Assembly (NCBI RefSeq): GCF_001418085.1 | Contig: NZ_LIQH01000035.1 | Span: 1 to 64,000, forward strand | DNA from: Lacinutrix algicola | GTDB lineage: Bacteria > Bacteroidota > Bacteroidia > Flavobacteriales > Flavobacteriaceae | Direction: 5' to 3' | Length of the DNA stretch: 64,000 nucleotides | Shown: one piece after another, positions 16,857 to 25,197 of the stretch | Position numbering within the stretch: position 1 is the stretch's first letter | Layout: each line of letters starts with the position of its first letter | Notes under the pieces: model-generated | Database searches by the model: none | What the model was told of the DNA's origin: nothing | Seen by the model: only the letters and a program-made list of their open reading frames with translations | Made by a program: the position numbers and the translations under genes

Positions 16857-17621
16857 TTATTGCTCTAACCATTTTCTAAACTCTGCTGTTGTAGAAGAAC
16901 TGGTCATTACTTTATCTTTTAAGCCTTTTACTTTAATTAGTAATCTGTTTTTAAAATGACTTTCTAAATTTTCGATGTAATCTATGCTTAGAATTTCGCT
17001 TCGGTTTATTTTAAAAAATTTAGTTGGATTTAATTGTTGAATAATTGACCCTAAATTTTGAGAAATAATGTGCCGTTTTCCTTTAAAATCTGTAGCAATA
17101 CAAAAATCTCCTGAAGCTTCAATTATACTAATTTCTGAAACATTTAAGAGTTGAATTCCTTTTGCTTTTTTAATTACGAAACGCTTTTTGTAGTTATTAG
17201 ATTCTTCTTTTAAAGCAACTTTAAGTTCTGTAATTGTTTCGCTAGAAAGTGAATTATAATCGCCTTGTTTAAATAAAGACTGGTATTTTTCTATAGCCTT
17301 TTTAAAATCTGTTTGCGTATACGGTTTTAATATATATGCAATACCATTTGTGTTAAATGCTTGAAACAAATAGTCGTCGTGAGCAGAACAGAAAATAATT
17401 GGAGAATCGATATCAATTTCATTAAACAAGTCGAACGAGACGCCATCTAACAATTGAATATCCGACAAAATAAAGTCGTACTTATTGTTTACAAGAAATG
17501 CTTTTCCTTCTGCATTAGATCTTGCCCAATCGTGAGGAATATGCTCATTAAAATACTCGTTTACAAAAGAAACTAATTTTTGATATGCTGGTATTTCGTC
17601 TTCTAGAATTAAAATTTTCAT
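16857..17621 (-). CDS. LytTR-family response regulator
   Basis: 254 residues from the ATG at 17621. The receiver domain (about 1-120) has acidic residues ED at 8-9, the phosphoacceptor D54 (SDIQLLDG) and the conserved lysine in LKPY. The C-terminal LytTR DNA-binding domain spans about 150-254 and ends HFKNRLLIKVKGLKDKV. It starts 4 bases after the stop of the sensor kinase gene, so the pair is co-expressed. An upstream TTG would overlap the kinase gene and is less likely. The target promoters are unknown; the outer-membrane receptor gene at the head of the same operon is a candidate. Confidence 0.9.
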   Translation of the reverse strand: MKILILEDEIPAYQKLVSFVNEYFNEHIPHDWARSNAEGKAFLVNNKYDFILSDIQLLDGVSFDLFNEIDIDSPIIFCSAHDDYLFQAFNTNGIAYILKPYTQTDFKKAIEKYQSLFKQGDYNSLSSETITELKVALKEESNNYKKRFVIKKAKGIQLLNVSEISIIEASGDFCIATDFKGKRHIISQNLGSIIQQLNPTKFFKINRSEILSIDYIENLESHFKNRLLIKVKGLKDKVMTSSSTTAEFRKWLEQ

Positions 17622-17625
17622 TGTT

Positions 17626-18639
17626 CTAATTTTCGTCAATTAATTTAATAATTGGAATTGAAATAACAAATTCTTTATCTGTATTTATAATTATTACTTC
17701 TTTATCTGATAATAATTTATATCGTGCTTTTAAGTTTTCTAAACCTGTTCCAAACGATTCGTCTTTAGATAAGATTCTAGATTTTGTATTTGTTACTTTA
17801 AGCGTGTTTTCTTCAACTAAAATAGTTGTTGCTATTGCTTTGTTGTTTTGCGGCTTATTGTGTTTTACAACGTTCTCTAATAAGGCTTGAATTGCTCCTG
17901 TTGGAATAAACCTATCTGTAATGTCTGTGTCTCTTTCAATTTTAAAATCGTAATCGTTTCCAAAACGTGTTTTAATTAAAAACATGTAATTTTCTGCCAA
18001 CTCAATTTCTTCAGACAACTCCATAACCTCAGCATCTTTGGTCTTTATTAAATAGCGATAAATTAACGATAGCCTGTTAATATATTCTTTTGCTTTTTCT
18101 GAATCACTATCTATTAAAGAATCTAACGTGTTTAAATTATTAAATAAAAAATGAGGGTCTATTTGAGAGCGTAATAATTTGAGTTCGTTTTCTTTTTGTT
18201 GTTTTTCTACAGTAAGAAGCTGTGTTTGGCTTTCGTAAAATTTCTTGGTTAAAAGTAACCCAAAAGGCAATCCCATTTGGTTTGCGCTTATGGATATAGA
18301 TTCAATAATAAACCAAAAGGTTGAAGGGAATCGACTCCAATCATTATCTCCAGACCAGTAACCAACAACTTTATCTATACCTCCAATAACAATCATGGCT
18401 ATAAGACTAAAAAATATAAAATTGAAATACTTTTTTTGCTCTATAATATATTTAGGTATTAGCCAATACATGAATATTGAAATTAATGCAAGAATCATTA
18501 CTACATCTAAAGGGAAATCGACCCAATATTCTCTTATTAACGCATGACGATCGTAATAATCTAACGCTTGCATTGTGATGGAAATCACAAAAAAGATGGC
18601 TAATAATATATAATCGGATTTTTTTAGTTTTGTATTCAT
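17626..18639 (-). CDS. LytS-like sensor histidine kinase
   Basis: 337 residues. Four hydrophobic segments occupy about 10-130. A short coiled linker leads to the His_kinase domain with the phosphoacceptor H163 in QIDPHFLFNNLN, and a HATPase region follows (ENVVKHNKP about 253-261 and GTGLENLKARY about 298-308). This is the phylum-typical kinase that pairs with LytTR regulators. It sits 15 bases after an outer-membrane receptor gene and 4 bases before its regulator, all on the minus strand. The signal is unknown. Confidence 0.9.
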   Translation of the reverse strand: MNTKLKKSDYILLAIFFVISITMQALDYYDRHALIREYWVDFPLDVVMILALISIFMYWLIPKYIIEQKKYFNFIFFSLIAMIVIGGIDKVVGYWSGDNDWSRFPSTFWFIIESISISANQMGLPFGLLLTKKFYESQTQLLTVEKQQKENELKLLRSQIDPHFLFNNLNTLDSLIDSDSEKAKEYINRLSLIYRYLIKTKDAEVMELSEEIELAENYMFLIKTRFGNDYDFKIERDTDITDRFIPTGAIQALLENVVKHNKPQNNKAIATTILVEENTLKVTNTKSRILSKDESFGTGLENLKARYKLLSDKEVIIINTDKEFVISIPIIKLIDEN

Positions 18640-18654
18640 TCTAAAACGAATGTA

Positions 18655-21012
18655 TTAATTATTATCATCAATTCTATTTTCTTCATCTTTAGAAGCATTA
18701 CTTCTGTTCTTCTTTTTTCCATATTTAGAACCAAAACTATACGTTGCTCTTAGCTGAATATTTTGTCTTGATTGGTTGCTTTCCACATCTGCTTGCAAGT
18801 TATTATAGTTTATTTCACCTATAAAACCTCTATTTAGCATTTTATTGAAGCCTAAGTTTAGTTTAAGCCTTTCGTCTAAAAACTTTTTTCCAAAAGAAAA
18901 ATCTAGTCCTGCAAACCAGTCTGTATCTATACCACCTTCTAAAGCTCCTGTGCCATAGTTTGCACTAAGTTCTGCACTAATTTCCCATGGCAACTCATAA
19001 CTCGCTTGAGAAAACCACATTAAACTCCATTTGTCTAATTTTAAATTGTTTGGGTTAGACTCGAACTTATTATAATTTACAATAAAACCTGTATAACCTT
19101 CTACTCCTTTAATAAAACTTAAAGGTCCAAATAATCTAAAATTCCAGTTTTTACTGTCCGATAAATTAATGGTTGTTCTACTTATTTCGGCTGTATCATT
19201 ATTTTGCGATATAAACTGAAACATAGCATCTTCTGTTTCGCTATAACCAACCGTAAAAAAAGGTTGCCCATCGTAGGTTAAATTAAACTGATAATTATTA
19301 GTAAAAGCTGGTCTTAAATTTTGGTTTCCAACGTCGGACGATAAGGGATCGTAATAGGTTACAAATGAATTTAAAGTGTTATAATTTGGACGGCGAATTC
19401 TATAACTATACGCAATACTTCCGCTTAAGTTTTCGTTTATTTTTCTACTCAAGGAAGCACTTGGAAATAGTTTATAAATTTTACGTTCTCGTGTTTCGTT
19501 ATTACTGCTTGATGTGCCTTGAGTATTACTATCTTCAAAACGTAATCCTCCAGAAAAAGACCACTTTCCTTTGGTTAAATTTAATTTAGAGTAGAGTGCA
19601 AAAACAGTTTCATCTACTAAAAACCGATTACTTGCATTTGAGTTAAAATCAAAATTTCCATTATTGTTTTCGGTAAAAGACATTAAATCACTATCTGTAT
19701 TTACATTTGAAAATTTACTACCAAAACTTAGTTTAAAATCTTCAGAAAATAGTCTTGAATAATCTGCTTTATAAGTTTTTATTTGATATTCTCCATCTTG
19801 CAAATAACGTTGATTTGTATATGGAATAGTACTTCCTAAAACTGAAGAAATAGTGTTTTTATTAGTGTTAGAATAATCTACAAAATTAAAGTCCATGTTA
19901 AATTTATGAGCGTCTGTTTTATACTCATAATATGGATTTACATTAAAAACAATTTGGTCTCTATCGTAAGTGTTTTGAGATAGTAAATAGTCTGTTGCAG
20001 TTTCACTAGTAATTATGTTTGAACTTTGAGAGGTTCTATCGGACTTTGTTGTGATTCTTCTTACACCAATTCCTATGGTGTTACTATCGTTTATATAATA
20101 ATCTACGCTACCACCTAATCTAATACTTTGCGGATTATAAGCATCTATTGTAGCTTGATTGTATGTGTTATTACCAACAGATCTTTTAATAAACAAATCT
20201 TCTCGCCAAGTAGGACTTGAATACCCAATACTTGTTTGCCAATTTAGTTTGTTTTTATAGCTCGCTATCGAAGCACTTGTTCCATACTCAACACCTTCAT
20301 CTTCACCAACCCAACCTACAACATTACCATGTGTACCTAGTTTTACATTTTTTTTTAAAATAATGTTTATTATTGGTCCAGAGCCTTCCGCGTCGAACTC
20401 TGCTCCTGGTTGTTCTACTAGTTCTACTCTTGCTATATTATCGGCTGGCATGTCACGAAGCAAAGTGTCCATATCCATGTACTCGGTAGTCTTGCCATCT
20501 ATTAAAATTCTAATATTGCTTTTTCCTGCGTAACTTATTCCATTATTGGTTACAATAACACCCGGAACACGCTTCATTACATCTTGTAAATTAGAGTTTA
20601 ACATTTCAGAATTTTCTAAATCTACTATTAGCTTTTCTGCTGTTTGCCTAATAACTGGTCGTTTGCTTTTTATAACAACTTCTCCTAGCGTTTGGGCTTC
20701 TTCTTTTAAAGTGAAGTTGACCGTTTTTGATTCTTGTACGAGTTGAAAAACGTCGCTCTTTTCGGTTTTAAAACCTAATAAAGAGATTTCTAAACTGTAA
20801 TTACCTTGCTCTAGATTTTTAAACTCGTACTTTCCGTTATCATCACTAACGGTTCCTGTTAAAGGACTAGTGCTTCCTTCTTTATAAATAAGAACATTAG
20901 CAAAAGGCTGTGGCTGATTGGTATTGTCTAAAATAGTTCCGCTTATGTTTTGCGCGAAACTCAGCGTAATTCCGAAAAGGAAAGACAAAATAAATAATAC
21001 ATTTAATTTCAT
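18655..21012 (-). CDS. TonB-dependent-receptor-like outer-membrane beta-barrel protein
   Basis: 785 residues with a signal peptide (1-20, ending SFAQ) and a carboxypeptidase-regulatory-like domain (about 22-105). The plug-like segment includes VMKRVPGVIV and VEQPGAEFDAEGSGPIIN (about 145-220). An OMP_b-brl_3 type barrel completes it, followed by a hydrophilic asparagine/lysine-rich tail (KKKNRSNASKDEENR). It is paralogous to the protein at 12438-14831. Its stop is 15 bases before the LytS-like kinase gene, so receptor, kinase and regulator form one operon. That suggests the receptor and the two-component pair serve one stimulus. The ligand is unknown. Confidence 0.82.
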   Translation of the reverse strand: MKLNVLFILSFLFGITLSFAQNISGTILDNTNQPQPFANVLIYKEGSTSPLTGTVSDDNGKYEFKNLEQGNYSLEISLLGFKTEKSDVFQLVQESKTVNFTLKEEAQTLGEVVIKSKRPVIRQTAEKLIVDLENSEMLNSNLQDVMKRVPGVIVTNNGISYAGKSNIRILIDGKTTEYMDMDTLLRDMPADNIARVELVEQPGAEFDAEGSGPIINIILKKNVKLGTHGNVVGWVGEDEGVEYGTSASIASYKNKLNWQTSIGYSSPTWREDLFIKRSVGNNTYNQATIDAYNPQSIRLGGSVDYYINDSNTIGIGVRRITTKSDRTSQSSNIITSETATDYLLSQNTYDRDQIVFNVNPYYEYKTDAHKFNMDFNFVDYSNTNKNTISSVLGSTIPYTNQRYLQDGEYQIKTYKADYSRLFSEDFKLSFGSKFSNVNTDSDLMSFTENNNGNFDFNSNASNRFLVDETVFALYSKLNLTKGKWSFSGGLRFEDSNTQGTSSSNNETRERKIYKLFPSASLSRKINENLSGSIAYSYRIRRPNYNTLNSFVTYYDPLSSDVGNQNLRPAFTNNYQFNLTYDGQPFFTVGYSETEDAMFQFISQNNDTAEISRTTINLSDSKNWNFRLFGPLSFIKGVEGYTGFIVNYNKFESNPNNLKLDKWSLMWFSQASYELPWEISAELSANYGTGALEGGIDTDWFAGLDFSFGKKFLDERLKLNLGFNKMLNRGFIGEINYNNLQADVESNQSRQNIQLRATYSFGSKYGKKKNRSNASKDEENRIDDNN

Positions 21013-21129
21013 AATTGATTCGATTAAGATTGATGACGTAAATATATAATCATGAATCTCTTAATAGAAATACAATATGCCGAAATGGGTTAAAAAGGAG
21101 ATGAACTGGTTTTATTATAATTTATTAAG

Positions 21130-22176
21130 CTATAATTTACTCTCTATTAAAGACATATAATCATCTACAGTACCACTTTTAGTATCTATAAAATCGTTTT
21201 TATTGCCGTATGGCCTGTATTTGTGTGTTGGTGTCACAGAAAACAAACCTACAGTTGTTGCTTTTGTTGCAGCTGCTAAATGCATAATACCACCATCTCC
21301 TCCAACAAACAGTTCTGCATTTGCAATTACTGCTGCTATTTCTCTTATATCTTTACTATAAAAAGAACCTGCTTTAAAATCTATTTGAGATACATTTTCT
21401 GCAGGTAGCACTTCTAAAATATTATAAGTCTCTCCAAATTTAGTTTTTAAGGCAGTATAAAAAGTACTCCACCACGCTTTAGAATAGCATTTATTTCCTG
21501 TAGCAAATGTGAAAATTAATATGGTTTTTTTTGAAGAATCAATAACTGAATTATCTAAAATCGTTTTACCATTTACAAGTTCGCTTTCGGTAAGTTTTAA
21601 ATCTAACTTAGCTATAGGATCTGTAATTGTTGCATGACCAGTTTGCTGTAAATAATTTCTTAAATGATAAACATTGTTTTTAGCCATATGGTAATAATCG
21701 GCCTTTACTTCGTTTATTTCATTTTCTAACATTCCATAAACCTTATACTTAGCATTTGATAAATAGGTTAGAATTCTAGCAGAAGACGATCCTTTATCTC
21801 CACATATTACCAAATCGTATTTTTTTAATTTAACCGAAAAGAAAATTCTTAAATACTTAAACAACTCTTTAAACGGTTTCCTTGGTAATATAATAATGTT
21901 GTTTACATTTTCATATTCTTGAAAAACAGGCTTAGCAACTCCTCCTTTAACAATAAGGTCTATTTTACAACCTGGAAAAGTAGCTACCAACTCCTGTATT
22001 AAAGGAGTTATTAACAACATATTACCCAACCTTTGGTTTGGGCGGCAGATTAAAACCTTATTAATTTTTGTTTTTTTTCTGCCCTTTACTTTTTTATTAA
22101 AATGAGATTTACCAATATCTTGTGTAAATTTTGGCATTATCTTTTGTCTAATAGAATCAAATTTTAATAGGGACAT
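21130..22176 (-). CDS. Glycosyltransferase family 9 (heptosyltransferase-like)
   Basis: 348 residues. GT9 signatures are RPNQRLGNMLLITPLI (about 45-60) near the N-terminus and the nucleotide-sugar binding region ELFVGGDGGIMHLAAA with GLFSVTPTHKYRPYG near the C-terminus (about 288-322). Such enzymes transfer heptose or another sugar to the lipopolysaccharide core or related glycans on the cytoplasmic face of the inner membrane. It stands alone on the minus strand between the receptor operon and the antiporter. The sugar and acceptor cannot be told from sequence. Confidence 0.85.
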   Translation of the reverse strand: MSLLKFDSIRQKIMPKFTQDIGKSHFNKKVKGRKKTKINKVLICRPNQRLGNMLLITPLIQELVATFPGCKIDLIVKGGVAKPVFQEYENVNNIIILPRKPFKELFKYLRIFFSVKLKKYDLVICGDKGSSSARILTYLSNAKYKVYGMLENEINEVKADYYHMAKNNVYHLRNYLQQTGHATITDPIAKLDLKLTESELVNGKTILDNSVIDSSKKTILIFTFATGNKCYSKAWWSTFYTALKTKFGETYNILEVLPAENVSQIDFKAGSFYSKDIREIAAVIANAELFVGGDGGIMHLAAATKATTVGLFSVTPTHKYRPYGNKNDFIDTKSGTVDDYMSLIESKL

Positions 22177-22257
22177 TTTTATAATATATGTAATTGTTAT
22201 AATAGGTATTATTAACTAATACCTTTTTAAATAATATTTCCTGCTAAAAGCAACATG

Positions 22258-24108
22258 TTACGCTTCTTCATTAGCAACCTCCTCAACATCAAAAGGTTTA
22301 CCTAAATACACAAGATGAAAGTTTTCTCCTATTTCTTCGATGTTTTTATTATTAGATGGGATTATTTGTATTTCAGATTCATCATTTTTAATAAATAAAG
22401 GAATGATATCTTTATCGTTATTAGACATTTCAATTAAGCTATCGTAATGCGCTTTATCTCTTAATACTATTTCCTGAATACTTGGGTATTTTTTAGTGAC
22501 ATTACTAAGTGTATTAAAATCGTCTGTGTGCGAAAATAAGCCTTCTCTTGGGTTGTTATTATCGTCTATCATTTCGTCTACACTTACCAATCTAAAAGAA
22601 CCATTTTCTCCAAACTGTTTGCTAAACTTATTAATAGCATACTTATTAACATCGTTACTTCCTGTTAATGCCATTAAATAACCAACATCGTTTAATTCGA
22701 TATTATCCATTAAAGTATCAGAATAGATATTAGTATTTAATGCTTCTAACCCTAGTTCTTTTGCTTTTGCAATATTACTTGGGTTACTATCTATTAAAAC
22801 AACATGTCTACCATTAGACTCTAAATAATGTCCAATAAGTCTAGAAACTTTACTTGCTCCCACTATTAATATACCATTAGATTTTTGTAAAAACACACCA
22901 ATCATTTTTGCAAATAATCGCGCTGTAGTTGCATTTAATAATACTGTTCCTAAAACAATCATAAACACCAAAGGCGTTATATATTCTGCTCCTGGAACAC
23001 CTTCTTTTGCTAATTTTAATCCAAATAAAGAAGCAATACCTGCTGCAACAATACCTCGAGGTCCAACCCAGCTAATAAAGATTTTTTCGTTAAATTTTAA
23101 TGATGAGCCATATGTACTTAAAAATACACCTATTGGACGAATAATAAAAACAACAGCAGCAAATAATACTACTGTATTCCAATTGTAAATTAAATATAAA
23201 TCCGACATGTTTATATTAGCCGCCAAGAGTATAAATAAGATGGAGATTAGTAAGATGCTTAAGGATTCTTTAAAGTATAATAGTTCTTTTAAATAAGGTG
23301 CATTAGAATTACCTAAAACCATACCCATAACAACAACAGCAAGTAATCCAGATTCATGTGCAAAAGTATCGGCTAAAACAAAAACACCTAAAACAGCAGC
23401 TAATGCGAATACATTTAATAAATAATGTGGTACTAAGTTTTTATTAATAATAAAGTTCATGGCATGAGCAAAAGTGAAACCAAAAGTAGCTCCAAACAAT
23501 ACAATTTTACCAAACTCTATTAAAGCTGTTTTTGTAAACTCTCCTCCTCCATCAACAGTAATAAACTCGAAAACTAAAACGGCTACTAACGCGCCTATTG
23601 GGTCTATTAAAATACCTTCCCATTTTAAAACTGTAGAAACATCTTTTTTTAATGGAATGTTTCTTAAAATAGGAGTAATTACTGTTGGTCCGGTAACAAT
23701 TATAAGTCCTGAGAATAAAAATGAAATTTCCCAACTTAAATAAAATGCATAATGTGCTGCTACAGCTGCACCAAAAAAGGTAACTAAAGATCCTAAAGAA
23801 ATTAACTTTGTAATTACTGGTCCTACATTTTTTATTTCGCTTATTTTAAGTGTTAATCCACCTTCAAAAAGAATAATACTAATAGCTAAAGACACAAAGT
23901 AAAACAAACTTTCTCCTGGAAAAAGCCCTTCTTTTCCGTTCCATATTGGTTCTATCCACTTAGTACCATCTTCACTTAAAAATTCTGCAGCTATTGGTCC
24001 TACCAAAAGACCAATTAGAATTAATGGTAAAATAGCAGGAATTTTAAACTTCCATGCCACCCATTGTGCTAATATTCCTAATATTATAATTCCTCCTAAT
24101 TCTAACAT
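22258..24108 (-). CDS. Monovalent cation/proton antiporter with TrkA-N domain
   Basis: 616 residues. The first 400 residues form about 12-13 transmembrane helices of the Na_H_Exchanger (CPA) type. Sequence marks include ILFEGGLTLK (about 79-88) and WVGPRGIVAAGIASLFGLKL (about 345-364). A cytoplasmic TrkA-N Rossmann domain follows (GILIVGASKVSRLIGHYL, about 404), then a TrkA-C-like tail. It exchanges Na+ or K+ for protons and so contributes to pH and salt balance, expected in a marine bacterium. It is divergent from the universal stress gene, with a 134-base gap. Confidence 0.88.
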   Translation of the reverse strand: MLELGGIIILGILAQWVAWKFKIPAILPLILIGLLVGPIAAEFLSEDGTKWIEPIWNGKEGLFPGESLFYFVSLAISIILFEGGLTLKISEIKNVGPVITKLISLGSLVTFFGAAVAAHYAFYLSWEISFLFSGLIIVTGPTVITPILRNIPLKKDVSTVLKWEGILIDPIGALVAVLVFEFITVDGGGEFTKTALIEFGKIVLFGATFGFTFAHAMNFIINKNLVPHYLLNVFALAAVLGVFVLADTFAHESGLLAVVVMGMVLGNSNAPYLKELLYFKESLSILLISILFILLAANINMSDLYLIYNWNTVVLFAAVVFIIRPIGVFLSTYGSSLKFNEKIFISWVGPRGIVAAGIASLFGLKLAKEGVPGAEYITPLVFMIVLGTVLLNATTARLFAKMIGVFLQKSNGILIVGASKVSRLIGHYLESNGRHVVLIDSNPSNIAKAKELGLEALNTNIYSDTLMDNIELNDVGYLMALTGSNDVNKYAINKFSKQFGENGSFRLVSVDEMIDDNNNPREGLFSHTDDFNTLSNVTKKYPSIQEIVLRDKAHYDSLIEMSNNDKDIIPLFIKNDESEIQIIPSNNKNIEEIGENFHLVYLGKPFDVEEVANEEA

Positions 24109-24242
24109 ATGTTCTATTAAATTTTAAAATGATAAAGTTAAAGATAATTAAATCATAATTACATCTTACGTTTCAAATCTTACATACTTGTTTCATTATA
24201 ACAAAAAATACTATCTTCACTTTTTTACCAAATAATTTCTAA

Positions 24243-25091
24243 TTGACTAAAAAACCATTTAAAACCATAGGTATAGGTGTTGCCTTTTCACCAAATCTTA
24301 AAGCTAACCTTTATGAAGCAGCGCGTTTAGCCTTGTTTTTTGACTGTAAATTAGTTTTAATTCATGTTGGAAAAGAGTCTGAAGACAAAATAAAAACACT
24401 AAAAATTATTTTAAATCATTTTAAAAAAGACAATTTAAACTACGAAGTCCTTTTTAAATCTGGAAATCCTGTAGAAATTATTTTAAATGCTTCGGAAGAA
24501 AAAAACATCGATTTACTAATTATTGGTGCCGCAAAACAGGAAAAATTCTTTACTTATTATATAGGTTCAATTGCTCGAAAAATTACGCGTCGTGCAAAGT
24601 GTTCTTTATTATTACTTATAAATCCTTCTTTAGAGCGTGTACCTTGCCAGCACATTGTTGTTAACGGTTTAATGGACCCAAAAACAGAACAAACAATTGC
24701 AACTGCTTTTTACGTTGGTGCTAAATTAAAAGCCGAAAAAATAACCATTGTTGAAGAAGTGAAACAAAATGAAATTCATGTAAAAATTGATGATGATAAA
24801 TCGCTTAGAAAAACACAAATTGTAAAAGAAAGATTAAGTAATAGAGAGCGATCAAGAATTAAACATATTATAGAAGATATTCCCGAGGAATATACTAAAG
24901 ATATTGCAATAAAATCTCAACCTATTTTTGGTACACAAGGTTATAGTATTGGGCATTATGCGCAAATAGCAAGAGCCGATTTATTAGTAATGAATCCGCC
25001 TACAAAAATGACTTTTTGGGATCGTGTATTCCCACATGATATTGAGCATATTTTAAACGAGCTACCAACCGATGTTTTAATTATTCAATGA
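24243..25091 (+). CDS. Universal stress protein, two Usp domains
   Basis: 282 residues, TTG start. The first Usp domain (about 5-140) opens TIGIGVAFSPN and has the nucleotide-loop pattern IGAAKQEKFFTYYIGS-IARKI (about 97-118). The second, more divergent domain (about 140-282) ends LLVMNPPTKMTFWDR and DVLIIQ. Its TGA stop overlaps an ATG (25088-25091), the probable original start of the following sulP gene. That makes it translationally coupled to a transporter and suggests it regulates or senses for it. Ligand (ATP or none) is not certain. Confidence 0.85.
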   Translation: MTKKPFKTIGIGVAFSPNLKANLYEAARLALFFDCKLVLIHVGKESEDKIKTLKIILNHFKKDNLNYEVLFKSGNPVEIILNASEEKNIDLLIIGAAKQEKFFTYYIGSIARKITRRAKCSLLLLINPSLERVPCQHIVVNGLMDPKTEQTIATAFYVGAKLKAEKITIVEEVKQNEIHVKIDDDKSLRKTQIVKERLSNRERSRIKHIIEDIPEEYTKDIAIKSQPIFGTQGYSIGHYAQIARADLLVMNPPTKMTFWDRVFPHDIEHILNELPTDVLIIQ

Positions 25092-25197
25092 GCCAAAAAA
25101 AAATAATATAAAACTGTTTTTTAAAACATTACCTAAAAATATTTTTTCTGGTTTTGTAGTTAGCCTTATTGCTCTACCTCTAGGATTAGGATTAGCA

